Assembly: GCA_020086605.1 (NCBI GenBank)
Contig: JACBWW010000003.1
Span: 5,059,260 to 5,123,259, forward strand
DNA from: Lanius collurio
Lineage: Eukaryota > Chordata > Aves > Passeriformes > Laniidae
Direction of reading: 5' to 3'
DNA length: 64,000 bases
The notes under the pieces are model-generated. The model searched no databases and was not told where the DNA came from. It saw only the letters and a program-made list of their open reading frames with translations. Below are positions 38,163 to 48,252 of this stretch, in pieces; position 1 is the stretch's first letter, and every line of letters begins with the position of its first letter. The position numbers and the translations under genes are program-made.

Positions 38163-39099
38163 AAAATAAAAAGGTGAATTTCTTAAGATTCTACCTCAGG
38201 GCTACTTGGGATTTCCTCTCTGCTACTAATTTTACCTTGGTTTCCATGGAACCAAAGGCAGAGGAGGAGAAGAAATCAAGTAATGAAGCCTACAAGTAGT
38301 TTCTCAAGGGAATGAGGAGCTGAATAAGGTAAATTGATATGAGATAAAACAGAAAGTGTTGTTGACTTCATTGAATGCTTGAGAAAATAAAAGAAGTATG
38401 TCTTTGAATGCTGTACTCTCTGGGATGGTATTTTGCATTGCTTTTTAATATCTATATTTTTTTTCCCTATTATATTTATTACTAGTATCAATTTTAAACA
38501 ATAACACTATCTAATGCTTTCTGAAATGTGCTATGGACACAGACGATATTTATAAGACCAGTGAAACAAGGTATCATTTAATCTTGTTTTAAGAGCAAAC
38601 TGAGACTTACATAGCTATCCTACACACAGGTGAATTTCAGTGTAATTTTTTACTTACATTTTAAAAATAAAGTATTCACTATTCCCAAATATTTGTGCTA
38701 GAGACTGAGTGAAGGATCACTGTGATGTGAAATGAAATACATCATTAACATAGCACAAACTGTGAAGTTTATTTTACCTAATGTTTAATATTTACAAAAG
38801 AGTAGGGTGAAAATACAGGCGGAATTTCCTGTTCTTAACAACCAGAGCACAGAATGTCTTTTTATCATCTGTGTCTCATGAAACAGCTCTTCATAACATG
38901 TCATAGACTTTTGGTCTCTGTCTTTTCTTCTTACCATCTATACTGCTGATTCAGGCCCTGACTGCAAGCTACTGTGCACCACTACCAGCATGTGGTCACT
39001 GCCAGAACTGAGGCTTTTCTGAACACATGCAGTATTCATTTTGCCACCAGATTCTGCATTAAGATATTGAAGATTATTTAGGGAGTGGTTGTGGGTTTT
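38163..39099 (+). other. GABBR2 intron, unassigned
   Basis: No exon or named repeat is seen. An X-box-like site GTTTCCATGGAACC lies at 38240-38253. Confidence 0.5.
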
Positions 39100-39206
39100 T
39101 TCTTTCCTTTTTCTTTTTTTTCCCTCTTCTTTCTCCTTTTCTTTTCTTCTTTTTTTTTTTTTTTTTGGGGGGGGGGGGGTGTTGTTGTTTTGTTTTGTTT
39201 TGTTTG
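39100..39206. repeat. Poly-pyrimidine / poly-T / poly-G / GTTTT low-complexity tract
   Basis: CT-rich sequence runs into T17 (39150-39166), then G13 (39167-39179), then TGTTGTTG and GTTTT units. Minus-strand lysine/proline-rich frames across it are artefacts of composition. Confidence 0.9.
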
Positions 39207-40184
39207 AGGGTTTTTGTATTTTGTTTATTATATTGCTTTTCATTAAATAAAATAAATATTCTGTTGAGACAGTCCAGGTGAAACAGTGCTGCTATAGTGC
39301 TCCAAGGGTGAAATACTGTTACAGAGGGCAAAAACATTAAGGTGGCATGTTTAAAGTCAGTAACTGCTGGGAAAATTTCAGTGAAAGGCTGTTTATCAGA
39401 GATTGTATAGTATTATTAGGAAAAGCATTAAGGAATCGGCAAGCAGACCAACTAGTTTATTAAAAAGATGTTAAGAACTCAGAAACCACTAAGAACCACA
39501 GTAACTGAAAATTACATGGATCATCAAATATAGATTATAGAGTAAGTGAAAACCAGTATTCTGCTGATTTCTTATGGACTTACATGAAATTTGGGTGAAA
39601 ATAATTCACTTTATAACCTTAGAAAGAGTGACTTCTCTCAAAATAATGGCTCCAAGGTCTTCAAGCTACAGAATAACAGTGTCCCCTTATGTGACCTATT
39701 TTATGTGTTTTGGCTGGTACTGCTGAACAGCTGCAGTCACTCTGATCTCCTCTGTTAGTTTTGCAGAGGAGAACTGTTGAGTTTGTAAGGATGACCATTT
39801 ATCAAGCTATCTCTAAGGTGGCCAAGGGCTAATTCTGTTGGAATAAGGGCTATAGCAGTAACTGATATCACTTCCTGAAAGAACAAGCCCTGAGTAAGAG
39901 AAATGATTGGAGAGTTTTGTTTAGGAAAACTACAAATCCATCTTTTTCTTCTCTTGCTTGTTGTTTTCATGTAACATATGTCTGTTATCAGGACTTTTTC
40001 CCAATATCCAGCAATATTGTAAATTGGAAACAAGAATACACTACCATATATTTTGACTTCTTTTGTAAAAAATTTGAAAAGTATTTTTGGCATGTCCAGG
40101 TTTTGGCAAGAAAAAGTATATATATTTTTTTTTTTCTTTTCATTTGACATTATGGCAATACCTGTGGGTCTCCTAGCTGGGACA
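39207..40184 (+). other. GABBR2 intron, unassigned
   Basis: No exon or repeat is recognised, apart from a TTTTTTTTTTCTTTT stretch near 40127-40140. Confidence 0.5.
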
Positions 40185-40188
40185 CTAG

Positions 40189-40642
40189 TGATGCCTTTTC
40201 CTGGTCTTAAAATCAGGAGGCAAACATGGTTAGAAGGGAAAAAGGGATTTTACCTTGGTATTTATTGTAAGGTTCCTTAGATGCACTGCGTTCAGGTTGA
40301 ATGCACCCCGATGCGCACCACAATGCACACCCCCCAAAAGATCTGTCATAACATTCTAGGTCTTACAAATTAGCATGTCTATCAAAAATTCCCCAGTAAG
40401 AGGCTCAAGTGAGCCCCCCTCCCCAAGGAGCCTTCCCCTGGATGGTTCTACCTTAGTTTATAAAATGTGTTCTGGAGAGGACCTTGGGGTCTGGGGCACA
40501 CTATTCCCTAACTACAAAGCTTCTGAAATGTTTAGTCCCTTAGCTGAACAAACAAGTCCAAGAATGTAGGCAAAAAGCACTAAAGAACACAGAAGTTGTT
40601 AAAAGGTATAAAAGGAAAGGCAGAAAAATCATCATGGCATCA
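40189..40642 (-). mobile_element. Solo LTR of the same endogenous retrovirus family, copy B (inverted)
   Basis: Its reverse complement matches the element at 12800-13262 over its full length with scattered substitutions and small indels. It has the same TGATGCC...GGCATCA ends and is flanked by the 4-base direct repeat ctag (40185-40188 and 40643-40646). Both a TATA-like TTATAAA and an AATAAA signal are present in the minus orientation. There is no internal retroviral sequence, so it is a solo LTR. The two copies have different flanks and different duplications, so they are independent insertions rather than the two ends of one provirus. Confidence 0.85.
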
Positions 40643-40646
40643 CTAG

Positions 40647-43600
40647 AATGATTAACACATAAACTTTTGCTGACTTGGCTAAGTAGTTATCTTGTGTTAC
40701 CTAGCCATAAAATACACTGGGTATATACTGGCATTTTTACCTCAAAATTCCACTGATTGCAGAGGTATCTGCTGAATTACTTCCTGTAGTGTAAAGCAAG
40801 TGCAATGGCACTCAGTGCAGGAGCTCAGACTGGTCACAGCTCTTCCCAGAAATCCTCAGGCTGGGCGCTATAGCTCTTCTGAGGCCAAAATAGATGCTGG
40901 CCCTAGAAAGTGTTTTGAAATTACTTGTAGAAGACTTTTATCTTCTTACATATGGTATTAATACACTCCAGTTTTTTTAATTTCCCAGTAATTGTTTTTA
41001 TTGTAAGAAGCCTAACTTGTGCTTGTGCTCTTCCCATGCTCTTTTTTTGATTCACCTATTCAGCAATTTATTATGCACCCTGGCAACTTTGAGATCAGAT
41101 GTCTCCTATCTGCTCTCCCCCTCTTTCCCCATTTCCATCCTAAACACCTTCTCTTTAGGCATATATCAAAGGTTTGGCTCTTCCACTGTTACTATAAACT
41201 ACATCTGCTCCTGAGTTAGGTCCTCTGTGGTTGGTGAGCCAATGTAATGAGTCTCTTTTAAACTTCTCAGAAAAGGTAATTTGTCCCTTTGGGTTGATTA
41301 TATGATTTGACCTAGAAGGAAGGTGAAGTTCGAAACTTTCTTGAAACTTTTGTTTGCTTCTTTGAGTGGAAAAAAAAAGTATATATAAAAATACCTGTCA
41401 CTAAACCAAAGGAACTGTGGATTTTGTGTACGTGAGTCCTGAAATGGTGCTGGTTTCCAAGCCTTTCTTCACTTCATAACACTTACAGAGTACATTTCCT
41501 TCTCAATGTACATCTACTCCTTTTATATTGTAAGTATCAGATGAAATTGTACCAGAATTGTCTGCTATTTCTTGCTTCCCTCCCAGATCCAACTTGCCCT
41601 AAATGAACTTTTATTCCAAAAAATACAACCACTAAAGGAGCCGTGAGGTGTATATTCACCACATCTGCACAGACTTTCCAACCGAACCCACATGAAACAC
41701 ACATAAACCTAGAATATGCTCTGATCCATTTTATTGCTTATGTGAGCAGAAATGTTTTCCCCCAGCCTTGTCGGCCTAGCATTCCTGTTTATTTTGGAAC
41801 AGCCATATCCTGCAAATTTTTTTCCTTTTGCTGCATACAGTTGCATGTCTAACAGAAATATGAACCCTGAGTCAATTCCTGTTGAACCTGATAAGTATTG
41901 CAGAAATTAGTGGCTTTGAACTGATCCAGATAAGTATTTAAATGTTCTTCTTTCCTCTGCCTCATTCCCTAGAGGGGAATACAATTCCTCTCTCTCTCAT
42001 TTTCTCTTTTCCTTCCTTCAACTGCCTCTTTTCCAGATTTCTCCTTTTGGTTTTATTCTTTAATTTTTAACCTACTACATCTCTTAACTCCACTTTTGCT
42101 GTTGAAAGCTTCCTCTTTCAATGAAAGATGTTTGTTTTTCACTCCCCTGATGAGGATATACCTGTTCTTGCTTAACTAGAGTACTTCCTTTTCTGCTGCT
42201 GTACCTCTATAATTAGCCAGGCATGCACCAATCTTGCCCAGCTGAGTGTCCCATAATGTGGTTCTACAGCAAAAATATTAGGATTACTGCTACTGTTTCT
42301 TCCTACTGTAGGAGTTTTGAAGTTGACCATGTTGCTGCAAAACAAGCTGTAAAGAACACCCTCTGTTTGGTCCCTGTAATATCTACATCCAGTGCGGATC
42401 AAATATTTATAGACCTCTGATTTTTCATTTGCTTTTAGTGTGCAACAGTGAGGCATAAAGATGTGCTGGGAAGTCACTGTCCTCACAAAAACTTTAAATC
42501 TTATTTAAATTAACTAAAAAAAGAGAAATAAAAAGCTAAGAAAGGAAATTAATCTTTGGCTAGTTAACAACATATTTTCTTAATAAAACTCCATCATAAA
42601 TGTTCATTCATGCAAAAAATGCTTTGTTCAGAGAGAATTATAAAAGGGCACTCTTGCCATAATTGCAGCATCAAAAGTGAATTTTTTGGTGTTGGAGCAA
42701 ACAAAGCACTTGTTTACTTGTTTTTCCAGCCTGCTCTGTTCAGTACACTAGTTCATTCAGATTCAAACACTACTATTACCCTTCTCTAAGGCACTTTTCC
42801 TGAAAGCTTTTCCAGCCATTGACAGTTGTCTGACCCAATCGTCACTTCAACTTAAACTTTTATACAAGCTTAACACCTTCCCTGGGCCCTTGATTCATGT
42901 GTCAGCCTTCAAATATGTCTTCTTGTGCTGAAAAAACCAAAATACAAAATATTTTATCTCCTTCAAACTGAGAACCCCAAAATAAACAGCAGAAAGAAAT
43001 GCTTCATATGACAGCCTATCTCCTACAGAAAACAGAGCTGTGAAGTGCATAGACAGATGGCTTCTGCAGGAAAGCATATCCTCAATGTGTGATAAATCAG
43101 ATTTTTATAAATATTCTTGTCTTTTTTTTTTTTTTAATTGCTGTTATATAAAGATTATTATTAACTGTTGAAGAATGGGCTGTCGATTTCATCCTCAGTG
43201 CTGCTTTGGAGAACATCATCATTCACTTGAGACTTCTCACTGGCAAGGCGCTCCTGAGAGGCAATCAAGAGTGGTTTATTCTCCAAAAAATATTCTAGTT
43301 TTGGAAGTGACACAGATTATACATTTTTAGAGTCAACCACCTTTGACAGTTCTAGCTCCATTCTTTACATTAACATATATATGGTTACTATTAGAGTACA
43401 AATATCTGATAAATAAGGAAAAGTTCTTCCCTGGAATACAGAATTTCTACTACTCACTGTTATCTGCTCATCCCAATAATTGTGAGACATCTGAACCAAT
43501 CATATTTTAGGGTATGACATTTGATAGTGCTTGTGTTCTTCCCTTTACTCATCTCCTCTGTTACTGCTCCATATTTTCCATCTGTCAATCTTAACTGTTC

Positions 43601-44952
43601 ACAGTATCTAATAAACACATACACTCCCTTTAGTGTGAAATTCTGAGCAACTGTGTCTAATAATTTAATAGTTGAGTTGAGAAACATGGAAAATTCATAT
43701 TGTGAAAAGCTGAGTTACCTGGACAACTATGCTCTGTAATTATGAGTGCAAGAGAACCTAACATTTGTATTTGCCCACAAGCACATCTCTTTTCTGTTTG
43801 GTCTTTCAAACTTAGGACCTACATTGTTTTATCCCACACTGCATGTTCAGAAGGTAGAATCCAGTGCACTCTTTTACCTTCTTTCTCTGTTCTTAATAGT
43901 CCCCTTGGCACTCTAATACATTTTTAAAGAGCCATGTCTGCTTCTGTAGCCGGGGGGAACTGTGAGACTTGACAGACTGCTGAGCTTCTTCCCTTTAGCA
44001 AGCCAAGCCAGGCCATAGATCAAGGGGAAAAAAAAAAAATTTAAAAAGCAAACCATATTTGGGAAAATTTGTTACTGAGACTTTACCCTGGCAGAGAGAA
44101 ATCCTGAGCCAGGTCTGAGTGAGAAGCCGGAAAGAAGTGGGTCAGAGAAAGCAGTTTAAAACAGAAGTGCTGTTAAATCTGTCGTGGGGAACACAATGAC
44201 CATGGTCAGGCAAGGTCAGTGTTTGTCAGCACCATTCAGTAGCCTGAGATGAAAAGCCTTTCACCAAAGACAGAAACAGTTTCTGACCAAAAAGTCTAAC
44301 CTGGAAGGGAAATGGTCTGTTCTCTATAAGTGGTTTTCCTAACAGTGCTCACCATTCTTCTGGGGTATTAGTTTTGTGTCTTCAGCCTTTGCGTCATCTT
44401 TTATTTAATTAATCATTATGCATCCACCTGATTTCAGTGGGGAGAGTTTGAGCAATGATTGGATTTAAGCTTCAAACCATGACTTTTCAACTAGTCAAAG
44501 GCAAGCTGCAATAGTCAAACTATTGTAGGAATCCAAATCCCACCCTTAATCTTTCACACAAATAAATGTCCTATCCTTTGAATACTACTTCTCAATTTTA
44601 TTGGTGTTTTATAGTGCAGAGGTGGAGGGGTGGGGGCTGTACATAAGGTGTATGTAGTAGCACTGTATACTAAAATAGAATCTGCAGAACATCACCTGTC
44701 ATTCTGCCATTAAACTGAATTCCTTTCTTTATCTTCTTATTTCCATTTTATTGTTAAGATCCTGTAATATTATGAGAAGGACAATGCCTTTCTGGTTTTT
44801 TGTGAACACAAGGAGAAAAGCAGTCAGGAACACAGAAGTGAGAACTAGGAAAAATATAGACAAAGAAGAGCACCAGTGGTGCAGGTTGGTTATGGTAACT
44901 GACAAAAGTGAATGAAGGACATTTACAACTTACAATTTCTTACCTTGAGAGA
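40647..44952 (+). other. GABBR2 intron, unassigned
   Basis: No exon or named repeat is recognised. It includes a T run near 43122-43135 and an A run near 44029-44039. Several 60-100 codon frames have no recognisable similarity. Confidence 0.5.
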
Positions 44953-44994
44953 AACACATGTATTTCAGTGTGTAACACATGTATTTCAGTGTGT
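44953..44994. repeat. 21-bp tandem duplication
   Basis: Two identical copies of aacacatgtatttcagtgtgt, at 44953-44973 and 44974-44994. Confidence 0.9.
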
Positions 44995-46644
44995 GTTTTA
45001 GGTTTTTTAATAGGCTTATGTCTTAGAAAGCAAGAATAGTATTCTGTCTATGCATGCAGGACTTTTCTCAGTGGCATGTAATCCTGTACCAGTTTTCTGA
45101 AGCACTATCATAATCAAACTAAGGATGTTTTTTTTGCAATTACTTTATTTTATGGTTTTGCATTCACTCTATGTTTTGTCATACTCTTTTAATATTACAT
45201 TATTTGCTTTGCAGCCTTTGAGGGCATGCTTTGGTGGCCTGTATGTACCCAGTGTAGCTAGTATATTTGTCTAATTCACACTTCATATGTAAATTACACC
45301 ACAGTTTGCACCTCTGATATTTAAGGAAAAAATCAAATTATCTTTTGTTGTTTGTTTGGTATTTCCTTCAGTTCTGTCCTTTCCTATTTTTCAATCTCAT
45401 CTCCTGAGAAGACAAAAGGCTTGTACTTTTTCTGGAGAAATTTAGCAGTATTGGTACTTCATTTAGAAATCCCTTCCGCTTGGTCTGACAACACTCAGGT
45501 TTCACTGATTAGTTCCCTCACACTTGAAATCCTGCATGTGAGCATACTCCATGTAAGTGGATGTTCACCACCATGCTGTACCTCAGGTCTTTATCTATGT
45601 ATATCTGTTTAGGCATTTGGTCTCCTATATTGTTTTCAGAGCAAGTCTAATTCATAGAAGCAGACTAAGTTCATCTGAAAGTATGACAGTGTCAGATGCT
45701 TTGGTTAAAAATGTAGAGGAACTGTTCTTGGTTCAGTCACCCCAATGGGGGTGTGCCCCATCAGCCTGCCTTTTGTATTGTGCTGCCTTTTTCTTTCTCC
45801 TTGTAGCCCAGCATGCCCACAATGGTTTCTGTTAAGAAAAACAGCAGTTTTTGCAGCTGGGACTGCAGGTGTGATGGCAGTTCAGCATCTCAACATCTAC
45901 AGTTCCCTGTATCTTCAACAAGACGTGTATTATACAACTGGAGGTTCCTACAGCTGCACTGTCTGGGTGTCCCAGTCCAAAAATGTTAAACTCTCCACAG
46001 ATTTTGTCTGAAATTAGGAAGCTGGTTTTCTGTACTGGAGAGACTCTAGTGTGTGACTTCCTAGCATAACTCATCCTCTTCTGGGAGTCCAAAGCCAAAG
46101 AAAGGTGTGATTTTAGACACACCTCTCTCGTTAGTTTTTTTCTCGGAGTAGTGTTTGTGGCTCACTGCTCAGCATGCTGCTGCTTTGAATCTCATTCATG
46201 AGAGTGATGTGGAGAGTGCAGGCAGCTGACACGGTTTGGTAGATTGTGCTTCAGAAGAAGATGCCAACCACTTCAAAGTCAGACACCACAATGCCAGGTC
46301 CCACACTGTGTCTGCATCCTTTTGCACAACACACCTTTACAGTTTTAATTTTGATCTTTTAATCTGCCACTGACAGAAAGCACTTAAATCATCTCTTTCA
46401 TCTATTGTGCGTTGCACAAATGTACTTTCCTGCTAAATGACTTCACTCAGTCCATTTCTGCATGTAGCCTGTCCAGTCCTCAGCTCAGTAATCAGGCAGG
46501 CTGGCAAAAGATAGGGCAGGTCTGGGCTGACTTTGGATAAGCAACTTGAACAAGCCAACAGGCTCCAGGATGTTGAATTTGCTGACTGGAATGCTATTTT
46601 CTTGTTGAGCTATGGTGTACTTGTTAATTGTCACTTCCCACTGT
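44995..46644 (+). other. GABBR2 intron, unassigned
   Basis: No exon or named repeat is recognised. Short overlapping frames at 45352-46011 show no domain. Confidence 0.5.
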
Positions 46645-46939
46645 TGTAATGGGGAATCCTTACAACAAGTATAAGACAGCGATGAACGTTGGAAGGAAAG
46701 ATGAAGTGATATTATTACAGATGTTCAGGGATGATTTATTCCTCCAGCCACGTGGCTGGAGTTCCCAGGCACACCCCAGTCATGGCACCCTGCTCTCTTC
46801 CCCAGCCCAGGCACCCAAAACCACCCAATCAGGAACAGGTATGGGGCACAGGTGACATGGGGACAGGGACAGGGACAGAGACAGACCCGTACCCTGCAGG
46901 GTCCCTCCCCCAGGATTTCAGAGGAGAGGCACCTCCACA
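46645..46939 (-). mobile_element. LTR-like sequence (putative 3' LTR) downstream of a cold-shock-domain relic
   Basis: Read on the minus strand it begins TGTGGAGGTGCC and ends ...CCCCATTACA, with an AATAAA signal at 46735-46740 leaving about 90 bases to the end, as expected of R-U5. Immediately upstream on the minus strand is aagaaagggtgaat, which resembles a (degenerate) polypurine tract followed by TG. A GGGACA minisatellite lies within (46857-46885). No matching second LTR and no target-site duplication were found in the window, so the LTR identity and edges are inference. GC-rich unique sequence carrying a chance polyA signal is the alternative. Confidence 0.5.
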
Positions 46940-47334
46940 ATTCACCCTTTCTTATTAAATAAAAGAACATTGGAAACAGTTGGATAAACATAACAAAATA
47001 ATTTCAAAAGAAAAGAGGTGACTATCTTGAGTCCCCAAATGTCCAAACAGATTTTCTTTGGAGTATCAGAAGGGAGACAGGACTTGAGCATGCTTCAGAT
47101 GGAAACTGAGTCAGGAGAGAGTTTTTTTTCTTTCTGTACCTGTTGGAATCTTAGAAAATGACAGTTAATTTCTTCCCTCTCTCCTTTTCATCCCCCCATT
47201 GGCATTGCAAAGGGATTCATGGCAAATGGAAAAGCCTGGTTTTGTGAGGGGAACCAGAAAGGGAAATTTGGGCAATAAAGGGGCATGAGATAAAAGCGGA
47301 AGGTGGAAGAGGGGAAAAGATAGGGATTATGGGG
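46940..47334 (-). other. Spacer between cold-shock relic and LTR-like sequence
   Basis: On the minus strand this is the roughly 400 bases after the stop of the cold-shock frame. It is pyrimidine-rich at first (cccataatccctatcttttcc), then mixed. It would be either the 3' UTR of a retrocopy or the 3' non-coding part of a retroviral interior. No frame is recognised. Confidence 0.4.
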
Positions 47335-47640
47335 TTATTGTCTAGTATATCTGTTACCTTTGACAGGAGCACCCCCAGGGCCTGTAACACATGCTTCCTG
47401 TGGGCCCTTTCTTCCTTGCACAATTTTAAATTCTACTGTTTCTCCTTCTTCTCAGCTTGGAACATTACTTTTGGGGTTACTTTTCACAATACCAGATTTA
47501 TGGACAAAAATACTTCCTCCTGTATCATTTCTCAATAAGAAACTGTAATTTTTCTTTACATTATACCATTTTACAGTTCCAAAAACTTTAGCCGCAATAA
47601 TTTTTTTTCTATTTCTGCATTGCTGTATTCTTGCTTTCAC
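47335..47640 (-). pseudogene. Broken Y-box-type cold-shock-domain protein gene (retrocopy or retrovirus-captured)
   Basis: From an ATG at 47640 the frame reads through a nearly complete cold-shock domain of the Y-box family. There is a lysine-rich lead, then KVFGTVKWYNVKKNYSFL (RNP1 position, codons 30-35), then IFVHKSGIVKSNP (RNP2 position, codons 44-49), then a TGA at 47452-47454. Still in the same frame come a GETVEF segment and a [11 protein letters not shown] segment, and the frame stops at TAA 47335-47337. Vertebrate YBX1/YBX3 have GYGFI, VFVHQTAI, GETVEF and NVTGPGGVPVQGSKY at these places. Y-box proteins bind single-stranded DNA and RNA. Here one nonsense codon lies inside the domain, and the aromatic/glycine RNP1 core is altered (NYSFL). 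The C-terminal basic/aromatic tail is missing because the frame ends just after the domain. No introns interrupt it, unlike the spliced parent genes. The same frame also runs upstream, with few stops, to about 47760. Confidence 0.75.
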
Positions 47641-48228
47641 TTTCTGTTTTGCTCGCTCTCACTCTGGGGTTTTTGCTGTAGGGGTCTGAGCGCTCCCACC
47701 ACATGGTCCTGTCCTAGGATCCTTTCTCTTGGTACTCTGCTCTTCCTATTTCATCCACTCTTTTGACTCTGAACAGGGAGAACCATATCCTGAAGATCCT
47801 ATCATGACTCGTTTAGAAAGTATGTTGTCCCCATTAAACCAAGCAGAGGGTTGAAGATTTTGTTACTATTTCAAAAACCTCTAAAAACCTCTATCCACTC
47901 AGTTCATTCTCTCCAGAGTTCTCCTCTTGACATCATGAGTTTCTGACCTGCAGAATTTTATGGGCATTGGTATTACAGGTATCCTGAGGATAGCTTTCCT
48001 TTCTATCCCCCTGTATTTCATGCCTCTAATCATCTTCTGCAAGTACCTTGACTCTGTTTTCTCTTTCCCTTTGTGAGTATACTAACACTTTGCAATCTTA
48101 CAGCACCTCCAGATTTGGTACAAATTTTTCTATAAAACCAGTAAGGGGTACATTATTAATTCAAACCATTTTAATTTTCTGTGACAAGTGATACCACACA
48201 CTTCAGAAGATGGTGTGAAGCTTTCACT
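47641..48228 (-). other. Upstream context of the cold-shock relic
   Basis: On the minus strand, the 120 or so bases before the ATG continue the cold-shock frame with two stop codons and a lysine/threonine/proline-rich composition, as if the protein had a longer N-terminus. Further up, to about 48160, another frame has protein-like composition but stops at near-background density. I cannot assign it to a retroviral gene. Confidence 0.3.
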
Positions 48229-48252
48229 CACACACACGCACACACACACACA
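48229..48252. repeat. (CA)n microsatellite
   Basis: Twelve CA units with one CG interruption. Confidence 0.9.

Noticed and set aside
38938..39337. Lysine/proline-rich frames on the - strand
   Set aside because: Direct translation of the low-complexity pyrimidine tract.
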